From contig CANPZD010000001.1 in NCBI GenBank assembly GCA_947589085.1, positions 124,001 through 188,000 of the forward strand: a stretch of 64,000 nucleotides of DNA, in the 5' to 3' direction. This document shows, in pieces, positions 52,050 to 62,304 of this stretch. Under the pieces are notes generated by a model, which ran no database searches, was not told where the DNA came from, and was given only the letters and a program-made list of their open reading frames with translations. Every line of letters begins with the position of its first letter. The first letter of the stretch is position 1. Source of the DNA: an uncultured Clostridia bacterium (GTDB lineage: Bacteria > Bacillota > Clostridia > Christensenellales > Borkfalkiaceae). The position numbers were made by a program, and so were the translations under genes.

Positions 52050-53306
52050 ATGGATAAGTTTGTGATAGACGGCGGGAGGCGACTCTTCGGAACGATCCGC
52101 GCACAATCCGCGAAGAATTCCGTATTGCCGCTTCTCGCCGCTTCCATTTTGACGGAACAGCGGGTGACGATCTGCGAAACGCCGATCATTTCCGACGTCA
52201 CCTGCATGGCGCAGATCCTGCGCGAACTGGGGGCGAATGTGCAATTCAACGGGGAAAACGTCACCATCGACAGCGCCGATGCAAGCGAGCACCGCATTTC
52301 TTCCGCCCTGACAAAGGAACTGCGATCTTCCGTGTTTATGCTCGGTTCGCTTCTGACCCGCTTTCATCGCGCCGCCTGCGCATATCCCGGCGGCTGCGAC
52401 ATCGGACTAAGGCCGATCGATCTGCATCTGAACGCCTTAAAGCGGTTGGGCGTCGAGATCGAAGAGCACGACGGATACATATATTGCGCCTGCGACCGAC
52501 TTACGGGGGCCGAAATCGTACTCGATTTCCCGAGCGTGGGCGCGACGGAAAATATTTTGCTGGCTGCCGTGAAGGCGCAGGGAAGAACGGTCATCGAGGG
52601 CGCGGCAAAGGAACCCGAGATCGTCGATTTACAGAACTTTCTCAACAGAATGGGGGCCAAAATCGCGGGCGCGGGAACGGATACGATCGAAATCGAGGGC
52701 GTGGAGCGCCTCGGCGGAATCGAATACCGGCCGATGAAAGACAGGATCGAGGCCGGCACCTATCTCATCGCATGCGCCATATGCGGCGGAGAGATCGAGG
52801 TCGAGGGCGTGCGCGGCGACTGTCTCGGATTACTTTTACATAAATTGCGTGAAAACGGTTGCAAAATCCATGTAAAAAATGATAGAATAAGGATAGCCAG
52901 TTACGGGCGTCTCAAATGCAACCGCAAAATCGAAACGATGCCGTTTCCGGGGTTCCCGACGGATCTGCAGGCGCAGGCCACCGCACTCAACTCCGTCTGC
53001 GAGGGCTGCGCGCTGATCGTGGAAAATCTGTTTGAAACGCGCTATAAATACGTGCCCGAACTCAAAAAAATGGGCGCGGATATCGAAGTCAACGGCAGGA
53101 ACGCATTTGTACGCGGCGTGAAGTCGTTGCACGGCGCTTCCGTGACCTGCTGCGATCTTCGCGGCGGCGCGGCGCTCGTTCTTGCGGCGCTCGGCGCGGA
53201 AGGGGTTTCCGAAGTGCTCGATCTTGCCTATCTCGACAGGGGATATTCCGATTTGAGCGGACAGCTGAAAAACCTCGGCGCGGAAATCAAGCGCGTGCGC
53301 ATTTGA
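52050..53306 (+). CDS. murA: UDP-N-acetylglucosamine 1-carboxyvinyltransferase
   Basis: A 418-aa enolpyruvyl transferase, the first committed step of peptidoglycan synthesis. The catalytic Cys116 is present in YPGGCDIGLRPIDLH, so it is of the fosfomycin-sensitive type. AKNSVLPLLAASIL near the N-terminus carries the conserved Lys-Asn. GAGGAGAG precedes the ATG. Confidence 0.95.
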   Translation: MDKFVIDGGRRLFGTIRAQSAKNSVLPLLAASILTEQRVTICETPIISDVTCMAQILRELGANVQFNGENVTIDSADASEHRISSALTKELRSSVFMLGSLLTRFHRAACAYPGGCDIGLRPIDLHLNALKRLGVEIEEHDGYIYCACDRLTGAEIVLDFPSVGATENILLAAVKAQGRTVIEGAAKEPEIVDLQNFLNRMGAKIAGAGTDTIEIEGVERLGGIEYRPMKDRIEAGTYLIACAICGGEIEVEGVRGDCLGLLLHKLRENGCKIHVKNDRIRIASYGRLKCNRKIETMPFPGFPTDLQAQATALNSVCEGCALIVENLFETRYKYVPELKKMGADIEVNGRNAFVRGVKSLHGASVTCCDLRGGAALVLAALGAEGVSEVLDLAYLDRGYSDLSGQLKNLGAEIKRVRI

Positions 53307-53324
53307 TTCCGGAAGGAGATACCA

Positions 53325-54122
53325 ATGAAGACGAAAACGAGAGTGATTCTTTCGACGCTGATCGCGTTGCTGCTCTTGATGGCTGCGGTCGCGGCGGGAC
53401 TGAACGCCGTGTTTACGGTCACTTATGTCCGCGCCGAATTTGTCACGTTTTCGGAGCAGGGCGATCGGGAGGCGGAGGAGCTTCGCGTCAAACTTGAAAA
53501 GTTCGTCGGGAAAAGCACGACGTTTCTCAAGCTCGGCGCTGTGCGCGAAACGGTAGGGGAATATCCGCATTTTACGGTTCGGTCCGTCTCGAAAAAATTC
53601 CCCTCCACGGTATGCCTCTCCGTGATCGAACGGAAGGAAGCCTATGCCTACCGGACGGCCGACGGGAAATATACGATCCTCGATGAGGACGGACGCTTTC
53701 TCACCGGAGACAACGAGACGTACGCCAACCGGGAGGCGGGCATGAATATCTTGCTCGGCGGATTTTCGCTCTCCGTTTCCGAAACGGAGGAGGTGAGCGG
53801 TTCCTATTTCAACGAATTGCTCATTGCCGCTTCCGCGTTCCGCTCTCGGCTTTCGGATATCCGCGCAAATCTCGTTTCCGTAACGCTCAATCCCGGTACG
53901 ACGGACGGGCGGAATATTTCTTTTTTGATCGAAACCGCGGAAGGCGTAGAGATCGAGATCCGGGATCCTTCCGAAAAAATCGGAGAGAAAGCCGCTTTGG
54001 CGGCCGATCACTATCTTGCGCTCTCCGATGAACAGCGCATGTACGGCTGGCTGACGGCATACGAAACGGACGCAGGCGAACTGCGCACCCGTTATACGCA
54101 GGATTTCTCTCTGGAAAATTGA
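53325..54122 (+). CDS. ftsQ: Division protein FtsQ/DivIB
   Basis: A 265-aa bitopic protein: a short cytoplasmic end, one membrane helix (about 7-29), then a POTRA-like segment and a beta domain (CLSVIERKEAYAYR, DGKYTILDEDGRFLTG). It would bridge FtsL/DivIC to the PBP-FtsW complex. Sequence conservation is low, so the call depends on topology and place between murA and ftsA. Confidence 0.8.
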   Translation: MKTKTRVILSTLIALLLLMAAVAAGLNAVFTVTYVRAEFVTFSEQGDREAEELRVKLEKFVGKSTTFLKLGAVRETVGEYPHFTVRSVSKKFPSTVCLSVIERKEAYAYRTADGKYTILDEDGRFLTGDNETYANREAGMNILLGGFSLSVSETEEVSGSYFNELLIAASAFRSRLSDIRANLVSVTLNPGTTDGRNISFLIETAEGVEIEIRDPSEKIGEKAALAADHYLALSDEQRMYGWLTAYETDAGELRTRYTQDFSLEN

Positions 54123-54135
54123 CGGCGTCAAATGC

Positions 54136-54165
54136 AAAAACACCCCCCGAGCGGCGGGTGTTTTT
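54136..54165 (+). terminator. Terminator after ftsQ
   Basis: AAAAACACCC (54136-54145) pairs with GGGTGTTTTT (54156-54165), ending in six T. It splits the cluster, so ftsAZ need their own promoter. Confidence 0.88.
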
Positions 54166-54196
54166 TACATATGCCGTAAAATATTTCCGCAATTCC

Positions 54197-54225
54197 TTGA
54201 CATGGTAGCCTTGTTCTGATATAAT
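54197..54225 (+). promoter_or_regulatory. Promoter of ftsA-ftsZ
   Basis: Perfect consensus TTGACA (54197-54202), 17-bp spacer, TATAAT (54220-54225), right after the ftsQ terminator. Confidence 0.9.
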
Positions 54226-54280
54226 AATTTTGTCGTACGCGCAAGCGGGCGCATAGTTTGTACAGACAGAGGAAATGCAA

Positions 54281-55432
54281 ATGGGACGCAAAAGCGTAGC
54301 GGTATTGGATATTCGTTCCTCCGAGCTGACCGTGATCGTCGGAGAAAAAGGGGTCAACAATACCTTCGTTTTCAAAGCGAGCAAAACGGAGCCGTATTAC
54401 GGATATGAAGGCGGCGCTTTTTACGATGAGGGCGAGCTGAAAGAGGCCGTGCTCCGTGCGGTCGCAGCCGTCGAAAAGGCGACCAGCGAAAGTCTCCGCG
54501 AACTCTATATCGGAGTTCCGGGCGAATTTACCGCGATGATCTCCAAAGAAGTGAACGCCGGATTTCCCAAAAAACGCAAGATCGGCGAACGGGAGGTCGA
54601 CGCGCTCATGGAGAAAGGCAAAACCGGCCTGAAAGGCTATCGGTTTATGCGGGCGACGAGCACGATCTACGTTACGGCGGATAATCGCCGCGTCATCGAT
54701 CCCGTGGGGCTGTTCTCCACTTCGCTCGACGGGGCGTTCTCCTACTTCTTCTGCAGCGAGTATTTTGCAAAAACCATGGAGGAGATCTTCGAGGGCATGA
54801 AGATCGAGCTTCGGTATCTTCCCACGGAACTTGCGATGGCGAACTATCTGGTCCCGAGCGAAACGAGAGACGAATGCGCGCTCTTTCTCGACGTCGGCTA
54901 TCTTTCCTCGACGGTGAGCGTTCTCCTCGGGAACGGCGTGCTTGCGCAGGAAACTTTCTGGGTGGGGAAGGGACAGATCATTTTCCTTCTCTTGGACAGG
55001 TTCGGCCTCGGTTACGAAGAGGCGCGCGACCTGCTCGATCGGGCGAACCTCTACATGAAGGCAGGGCCGAATAAAACGGAAATGGTTTTGCATGGCAAAA
55101 CGTATGAAGTCGACCTGAGCGAAGTGACGGAAATCGTGAAAGAGGGGCTGGATCTGTTGTGCGAGAAAGTGAGCGGATTCCTCGAAAGCTACGCCGAAGT
55201 CGAGCTGGATTATAAGCCGCTCTATGTTTCCGGAGAGGGTCTTGCGGAGATGCGCGGGGCGATCGAACATGTGTCCAAGCGGCTCGGCCGTGTGTGCGAG
55301 CTGATCGCGCCCGACCTTCCTTACTACAACAAACCGTCGATGAGTTCGCGCATCGCGCTCATCGACATGGCATACGAAGATCACCGCAAACGCGGATTCA
55401 TATATCGTTTATTGAACGGATTCGGAGGTTAA
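54281..55432 (+). CDS. ftsA: Cell division protein FtsA
   Basis: A 383-aa actin-fold protein that tethers FtsZ to the membrane. The first phosphate region reads VAVLDIRSSELTVIVGE, and CALFLDVGYLSSTVSVLL is the second. The family's 1C domain is present. The C-terminus HRKRGFIYRLLNGFGG is the amphipathic membrane-targeting helix. The start at 54281 is preferred to an ATG at 54275, which is only 1-2 bp from the AGAGGA. ftsZ follows 2 bp after the stop. Confidence 0.9.
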   Translation: MGRKSVAVLDIRSSELTVIVGEKGVNNTFVFKASKTEPYYGYEGGAFYDEGELKEAVLRAVAAVEKATSESLRELYIGVPGEFTAMISKEVNAGFPKKRKIGEREVDALMEKGKTGLKGYRFMRATSTIYVTADNRRVIDPVGLFSTSLDGAFSYFFCSEYFAKTMEEIFEGMKIELRYLPTELAMANYLVPSETRDECALFLDVGYLSSTVSVLLGNGVLAQETFWVGKGQIIFLLLDRFGLGYEEARDLLDRANLYMKAGPNKTEMVLHGKTYEVDLSEVTEIVKEGLDLLCEKVSGFLESYAEVELDYKPLYVSGEGLAEMRGAIEHVSKRLGRVCELIAPDLPYYNKPSMSSRIALIDMAYEDHRKRGFIYRLLNGFGG

Positions 55433-55434
55433 GA

Positions 55435-56784
55435 ATGTACAACGATAATAATTTTTTCGGCGGAGAGGACAGAGAACCGCAACAACAGGAGCATTCGGAG
55501 ATCGTTTCCAACGGGATCCCCAAGATCAGGGTGATCGGCGTGGGCGGCGCGGGGAACAATGCCGTCAACCGCATGATCGAAGCAAACATCAGAAGCGCGG
55601 AATACATCGCGGTAAATACCGAAACGCAGGTTCTTCTTTGCAATAAGGCTCCCGTCAAGATCCAGATCGGCGCAAAGCGCACCAAGGGACTCGGTGCAGG
55701 CGCAGAGCCGGAAGTCGGCCGCGACGCCGCCGAAGAGAGCAAGGAAGCGCTGTCGAGAGCCATTGAAGGAACGGATCTTTTGTTCATCACCGCCGGAATG
55801 GGCGGGGGAACCGGCACAGGCGCGGCGCCCGTGATCGCAAAACTTGCGCGGGACAAGCAGATCCTCACGGTTGCCGTTGTTACAAAGCCGTTCGAATTCG
55901 AGGGAAAGCGCAAGATGGACAACGCGCTGAAGGGCATTGCCAATTTGCGCAAATACGTCGATACGCTCGTCATCATTCCCAACGAAAAGATCCGGAAAGT
56001 CGTGGAGAACAACGCGACCATCAACGAGGCGTTTGCCGTTGCGGACGATGTGCTCCGTCAGGCGATCCGCGGAATTGCGGATCTTCTCGTGACCCCCGGG
56101 TTCATCGATTGCGACTTTGCGGACGTGAGAACGATTCTGAAAGACAAAGGGCTGGCGCACATGGGCGTCGGCGTGGCAAAAGGGGAAAACCGGATCATCG
56201 AGGCGTTGAAACTTGCCGTTCACAGTCCCTTACTGGAAACGACCATCGAAGGCGCAACGGGCGTTATCATCAATGTGGTCGGAGGGCCGGATCTTACGCT
56301 TTCCGAGGTCGCGACGGCCATGGATCTGATCCACGGCGTTGTGGATTACAACGCGCTGTTCATCATGGGCGCATGCGTCGATCCCAATATCCGGGAGGAA
56401 GTTGAAGTGACCGCCATTGCCACGGGTTTCCCTTCCGTCGAAGAGCGGCAGACAGAACAAGCGCCGGCAAATCCCTATCCGCAGGCCGCGGCAAAACCGT
56501 ACCCGCAAGCGCCGGCCAATCCTTATCCGCAAGCTCCCGCGAATCCTTATCCGCAGGCTCCCGCGAATCCTTATCCGCAGGCTCCCGCGAACCCTTATCC
56601 GCAGGCCCCCGCGAATCCTTACCCGCAGGCTCCCGCGAATTCTTACCCGCAGGCGCCGGCCAATCCTTATCCGCAGGCTCCCGCAGATCCCGATCCGGAC
56701 CCCGTCCCGGAGGACCCGGAAGATGATGCGGACAACAGCAGATTGCCGCCCTATGTGAGGCGCATGCTCGGAAAAAGAAGATAA
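55435..56784 (+). CDS. ftsZ: Cell division protein FtsZ with a repetitive linker
   Basis: A 449-aa tubulin homologue that forms the division ring. It has IRVIGVGGAGNNAVNRM (about 31-47), the GTP loop GMGGGTGTG, and the synergy loop GFIDCDFADVR. The globular part ends near residue 335. The linker holds nine copies of an eight-residue repeat (NPYPQAPA and variants, residues 346-417), then an acidic stretch and the C-terminal peptide LPPYVRRMLGKRR that binds FtsA and other partners. GGAGG precedes the ATG. Confidence 0.97.
   Translation: MYNDNNFFGGEDREPQQQEHSEIVSNGIPKIRVIGVGGAGNNAVNRMIEANIRSAEYIAVNTETQVLLCNKAPVKIQIGAKRTKGLGAGAEPEVGRDAAEESKEALSRAIEGTDLLFITAGMGGGTGTGAAPVIAKLARDKQILTVAVVTKPFEFEGKRKMDNALKGIANLRKYVDTLVIIPNEKIRKVVENNATINEAFAVADDVLRQAIRGIADLLVTPGFIDCDFADVRTILKDKGLAHMGVGVAKGENRIIEALKLAVHSPLLETTIEGATGVIINVVGGPDLTLSEVATAMDLIHGVVDYNALFIMGACVDPNIREEVEVTAIATGFPSVEERQTEQAPANPYPQAAAKPYPQAPANPYPQAPANPYPQAPANPYPQAPANPYPQAPANPYPQAPANSYPQAPANPYPQAPADPDPDPVPEDPEDDADNSRLPPYVRRMLGKRR
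56470..56685 (+). repeat. 24-bp coding repeat in the ftsZ linker, nine units
   Basis: Nine in-frame units encode NPYPQAAA, KPYPQAPA, five NPYPQAPA, one NSYPQAPA and a final NPYPQAPA. Neighbouring central units are almost identical at the DNA level (CCTTATCCGCAGGCTCCCGC), so recent duplication is likely. Confidence 0.95.
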
Positions 56785-56814
56785 AATATCGTGATGTTTT
56801 TGCGGGATCGGCAT

Positions 56815-56848
56815 GCGGAAGTTTGCCGGTTCCGCTCTTTCCGTTTTT
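56815..56848 (+). terminator. Probable terminator after ftsZ
   Basis: GCGGAA (56815-56820) and TTCCGC (56830-56835) form a short stem, followed by a T-rich tail ending in five T. It lies over the ATG at 56813, supporting the later start of the next gene. Confidence 0.5.
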
Positions 56849-56857
56849 GAGGTGCGC

Positions 56858-57685
56858 ATGAAAGAAAAAAAACAATATCTGAAAATCGACGAGATCCATG
56901 CGGTTCTGCTCGATATTCTTTCGGAATTCGACCGTCTGTGCAGGGAAAACGGTCTCCGTTATTCCTTGGCATACGGCACGTTGCTCGGCGCGGTCCGTCA
57001 TAAGGGATTCATTCCTTGGGACGACGATGTCGACGTCGTGATGCCGCGGCCCGATTACGAAAAGCTGCATGATCTGCTCGCGGCGGGGCAGATCCTGAAC
57101 GAGCCTTTTGTATTCTCCGAGGATCGCGGCAAAAAAGCGGAATATCCTTTCATGAAGCTCATGGATGACAGATATCGTATCAAGAGCCGTACGCACATTG
57201 AAGTGCCTCATCCGTATATCGATATTTTCCCGCTCGACGGATATTCCGAAAAGAAAGGGAAAAAGCTTCACCGCAAGTTCATGGTGCTTGATTTTTGTCT
57301 GGATATGACGCGCTGGTATATCCTCGATCGGTGGTGGATGTACCCGTTGCGAATTCTTTGTTTCTGGTGGTATCTTCCCTTTCTCATCTGGGGCAGGCAC
57401 CGCATCGTTGCGAAGATCAACCGCATCGCGCAAGCGTATCCTTTCGAAGAGCACGAACTTGTCGATTGTACTTCATGGGGCGCGACTTCGGACGAGGTGC
57501 CGCGCAGCTTCTACGACAGTTACTGCGAACTTCCCTTTGAGGGCAGGAAATTCTTCGCCGTTTCCGAGTGGGACCAATGGCTCACGATGCGTTACGGCGA
57601 TTATATGACCCCGCCGCCGAAGAACAAACAGATCACGCATTGCATGAAAATCTATAAAAATCGAAAACGGGAGATGATACCATGA
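56858..57685 (+). CDS. LicD-family phosphotransferase
   Basis: A 275-aa protein of the LicD / nucleotidyltransferase-fold group that transfers phosphocholine, phosphoribitol or similar groups onto surface glycans. The active-site motif is GTLLGAVRHKGF then IPWDDDVDV (about 43-63). A membrane-associated aromatic stretch (RILCFWWYLPFLIWG) is near the middle. The start at 56858 follows GAGGTG and matches the family N-terminus; an ATG at 56813 lies in a hairpin. It overlaps the next gene by 4 bp, making a three-gene module. Confidence 0.85.
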   Translation: MKEKKQYLKIDEIHAVLLDILSEFDRLCRENGLRYSLAYGTLLGAVRHKGFIPWDDDVDVVMPRPDYEKLHDLLAAGQILNEPFVFSEDRGKKAEYPFMKLMDDRYRIKSRTHIEVPHPYIDIFPLDGYSEKKGKKLHRKFMVLDFCLDMTRWYILDRWWMYPLRILCFWWYLPFLIWGRHRIVAKINRIAQAYPFEEHELVDCTSWGATSDEVPRSFYDSYCELPFEGRKFFAVSEWDQWLTMRYGDYMTPPPKNKQITHCMKIYKNRKREMIP

Positions 57686-58398
57686 CGGTTGCGCTCATTC
57701 TTGCAGGCGGCTCCGGCCATCGCATGGGGCAGGATATCCCCAAACAATTTCTTACGGTGCTGGAAAAGCCCGTCGTCATCTATACGCTGGAAAACTTCGA
57801 GCGGTCCAAGGATATCGACGGGATCGTCGTTGTCTGTATCGACGGCTGGCACGATGTTTTGCGGTGTTTTGCCCATCAATTCGGAATCACAAAGCTGAAA
57901 AAAATCGTTTCGGGCGGAGCTTCGGCGCAGGAATCCATTTCTCTCGGCGTCAAAGCAGTCGCCGAAATGTACCCCGATGATACGACGGTCGTCATTCACG
58001 ACGGGATCCGTCCGCTTGTCGACGAGGAAGTGCTTGCGGATGTGATTTCCGTCTGCAAAGAAAAGGGCAACGCCGTGACTTCCATGCCCTACAACGAGCA
58101 GATCTTCCTTGTGGACGACGAGACGAGTACGAAGCGGTATATTCCCCGCGAGACCGTGCGCCGCGTCTCCACGCCTCAGGCTTATCCGCTCGGCAAACTC
58201 CGTTGGGCGTATGAAGAGGCTTTCCGCCGCGGCGTCGGCATCTCTCCGTCCTCCTATGTGAACACGATGATGAGCGACCTCGGCGAAACGCTGTATTTTG
58301 CAAAGGGGTCGGATAAGAACATCAAACTTACGACCCGCGAAGATTTTTATATCTTTAAGGCATATATCCAGTCGAAAAAGGATCCGCTCATCAAATGA
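57682..58398 (+). CDS. IspD/TarI-like cytidylyltransferase
   Basis: A 238-aa enzyme that joins CTP to a sugar- or polyol-phosphate. It has ALILAGGSGHRMGQDIPKQF (about 4-23), VIHDGIRPLV, the TPQAY motif and the Lys of NIKLTTREDF. IspD itself makes CDP-methylerythritol for isoprenoids, while TarI makes CDP-ribitol. The LicD gene before and the SDR gene after suggest a glycan CDP-donor role (TarI/Bcs1-like) rather than isoprenoid synthesis; sequence alone does not settle it. Confidence 0.82.
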   Translation: MTVALILAGGSGHRMGQDIPKQFLTVLEKPVVIYTLENFERSKDIDGIVVVCIDGWHDVLRCFAHQFGITKLKKIVSGGASAQESISLGVKAVAEMYPDDTTVVIHDGIRPLVDEEVLADVISVCKEKGNAVTSMPYNEQIFLVDDETSTKRYIPRETVRRVSTPQAYPLGKLRWAYEEAFRRGVGISPSSYVNTMMSDLGETLYFAKGSDKNIKLTTREDFYIFKAYIQSKKDPLIK

Positions 58399-59399
58399 AC
58401 CGTCCATATGAAAAGGAAGCGGCACGCGTGGCCGCACTCGATCTTCCGTGGGAAAAGCTGCGCAACAAGCGCATTCTCGTAAGCGGAGGAACGGGGCTTG
58501 TCGGCAGATTTTTTATCGAAGTCGCCCGTTGCCGGAATTTGACGGGGGACGGGATCGAAATCGTCAGCCTTTCCCGCCGCGCGCGGGAAAACGAGGCGGA
58601 CGTTACCTATCTTACGCACGATATCGCGCAACCGCTCGAACTTGATTTCCGCCCCGATTATATTGTGCATCTTGCTTCCAACACGCATCCCAAACAGTAT
58701 GCCGAAGATCCCGTCGGGACGATCACGACCAATGCGTTCGGGTGCTACAACCTTTTGGAAACGGCGCGGAAGTGGAAATCGGAGCGGTTTTTGCTTGCTT
58801 CCAGCGTGGAGATCTACGGCGAGGGGAACGGTACGCCCATGGCCGAATCTTTTTCGGGAAAGATCGATTGCAATACGGCAAGGGCGGGTTATAACGAATC
58901 CAAGCGTCTCTCCGAGAGCCTTTGTCAATCCTATCGCGTCCAATACGGCGTGGATTGCGCGATCGCCCGGTTTTCCCGCCTCTTCGGCTACGACGAAAAG
59001 GCCGATACCAAGGCGCTCGCCCAATTCCTTGCGAAGGCCGTCGCCGGGGAAGATATTGTCTTGAAGAGCGAGGGAAGGCAGCGGTTTTCCTATTGCTATG
59101 TCGCAGACGCGGTCGCTGCACTCTACACCATTCTTTTAAAGGGCAAGAGCGGAGAGGCGTACAATGTATCGGAAGAGGACGAGGGACTTACTCTCGGCGA
59201 TTATGCTCGCCTTATCGCGTCGTTTGCGGGGAGAAAAGTTGTTTTCGATTTCGATCCCGAAAAGAACCAAGGGGTCTCGGCCGCGAGTTATGCCGTTCTG
59301 AACTTCGATAAGCTGAAATCCCTCGGGTATCGCCCGCTCTATACCGTGAGCGAAGCGCTTCGCGCAACTTATCTGAAATATCAACACGAATCGATTTGA
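58395..59399 (+). CDS. Extended SDR NAD-dependent epimerase/dehydratase
   Basis: A 334-aa extended short-chain dehydrogenase of the nucleotide-sugar type. It has VSGGTGLVGRFFIEV (about 31-45), VHLASNTHP, ASSVEIYGEG, and the catalytic YNESK (YxxxK). The substrate is unknown. It overlaps the cytidylyltransferase by 4 bp, and the set resembles modules that make and transfer a CDP-linked surface decoration. Confidence 0.82.
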   Translation: MNRPYEKEAARVAALDLPWEKLRNKRILVSGGTGLVGRFFIEVARCRNLTGDGIEIVSLSRRARENEADVTYLTHDIAQPLELDFRPDYIVHLASNTHPKQYAEDPVGTITTNAFGCYNLLETARKWKSERFLLASSVEIYGEGNGTPMAESFSGKIDCNTARAGYNESKRLSESLCQSYRVQYGVDCAIARFSRLFGYDEKADTKALAQFLAKAVAGEDIVLKSEGRQRFSYCYVADAVAALYTILLKGKSGEAYNVSEEDEGLTLGDYARLIASFAGRKVVFDFDPEKNQGVSAASYAVLNFDKLKSLGYRPLYTVSEALRATYLKYQHESI

Positions 59400-59412
59400 T
59401 CCGTTTGAACCC

Positions 59413-59431
59413 GGCGCCGCGAAACGGCGCC
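59413..59431 (+). terminator. Possible terminator after the SDR gene
   Basis: GGCGCCG and CGGCGCC form a 7-bp stem with a CGAAA loop. The tail is AT-rich but has no T-run. It resembles the central hairpins of the repeat array that follows. Confidence 0.45.
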
Positions 59432-59468
59432 TAATTTATGATTTTAAGAACAATATAGCGTATTTCCT

Positions 59469-60215
59469 CGCGAAATTTGTTGCCCTTACTATAGGAGAAC
59501 GGCGCCCGAAGGCGCCGTTCCGATTCTTATAACAAATTCCGCGAAATATTGTTTTTTTCCGTTCAAAAATTTATAGCGCGAGCAGAACCGCGCTTCTGCG
59601 CTGCGCGCCTCAATTTGCGCATTTATGCGCTTCTTGCCCGATAAAACGAACGAGAGGATCAAGCAAAGCAAGGCAGAAAAGCGTATTTCCTCGCGGAATT
59701 TGTTGCCCTTACTATAGGAGAACGGCGCCCCAAAGGGCGCCGTTCCGATTCTGATAACAAATTCCGCGAAAAATTGTTTTTTTCGTTCAAAATTTGTAGC
59801 GCGAGCAGAACCGCGCTTCTGCGCTGCGCGCCTCAATTTGCGCATTTATGCGCTTCTTGTCCGATGAAGCGAACGAGAGGACCAAGCAAAGCAAGGCAGA
59901 AAAGCGTATTTCCTCGCGGAATTTGTTGCCCTTACTATAGGAGAACGGCGCCCGAAGGCGCCATTCCGATTTTGATAACAAATTCCGCGAAAAATTGTTT
60001 ACATGCGAAAACCGAAACCATTTTTGGTTTTCGCCCACAAGTTGCCGCTTGTCGGCTTCTTTTCCAATGAAGCGAACGAGAGGATCAAGCAAAACAAGGC
60101 AGAAAAGCATGTTTCCTCGCGGAATTTGTTGCCCTTAATATAGGAGAACGGCGCCCGAAGGCGCCGTTCCGATTCTGATAACAAATTCCGCGAAAAGAAC
60201 AAATTCCGCGAAAAG
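59469..60215. repeat. Tandem array of about 223-bp units with nested palindromes
   Basis: Four copies of a 75-77 bp palindrome start at 59469, 59692, 59915 and 60118. Each has 13-bp terminal inverted repeats (CGCGGAATTTGTT and its complement, with one change in copy 1) around a central hairpin with AACGGCGCC arms. About 146 bp of conserved DNA separates copies 1-2 and 2-3; the third spacer is shorter and partly replaced. A final 17-bp fragment of the right end is repeated at 60198-60215. This fills the 820-bp gap between the SDR gene and groEL; no believable gene lies in it. Confidence 0.85.
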
Positions 60216-60220
60216 CAAAA

Positions 60221-62147
<1,927 letters not shown>

Positions 62148-62177
62148 ATGAGAACCTCCTGGTTGAATTCCTTTTAT

Positions 62178-62205
62178 ATTATAAACGCTTTGCGTGGCGG
62201 CTCAA
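62178..62205 (-). promoter_or_regulatory. Candidate groESL promoter
   Basis: On the minus strand TTGAGC (62205-62200), 16-bp spacer, TATAAT (62183-62178). The -35 is weak. Confidence 0.5.
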
Positions 62206-62255
62206 ACAAAATATGGAAGATTTTTCCGAGATTTTTGCTTTTATTTTGCGTGCGA

Positions 62256-62285
62256 TTGACAGTTCGGGAGAGGATATGATATAAT
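62256..62285 (+). promoter_or_regulatory. Promoter of the dCMP deaminase-cyclophilin unit
   Basis: TTGACA (62256-62261), 18-bp spacer, TATAAT (62280-62285). The -10 overlaps the ATG at 62284, so that codon cannot be the start of the next gene. Confidence 0.85.
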
Positions 62286-62304
62286 GCTGAAAGAGGTTAA
62301 AAAT

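Noticed and set aside
54275..54280. ATG at 54275 as the ftsA start
   Set aside because: It is only 1-2 bp after AGAGGA; the ATG at 54281 has correct spacing.
56813..56857. ATG at 56813 as the LicD start
   Set aside because: It lies against a terminator-like hairpin, and the family N-terminus and GAGGTG favour 56858.
59489..60110. Minus-strand frames encoding repeated peptides (with SYSKGNKFREE) in the repeat array
   Set aside because: The peptide periodicity only mirrors the 223-bp DNA repeat; there is no start signal and the frames break differently in each copy.
62284..62304. ATG at 62284 as the dCMP deaminase start
   Set aside because: It overlaps the TATAAT box of the gene's own promoter.
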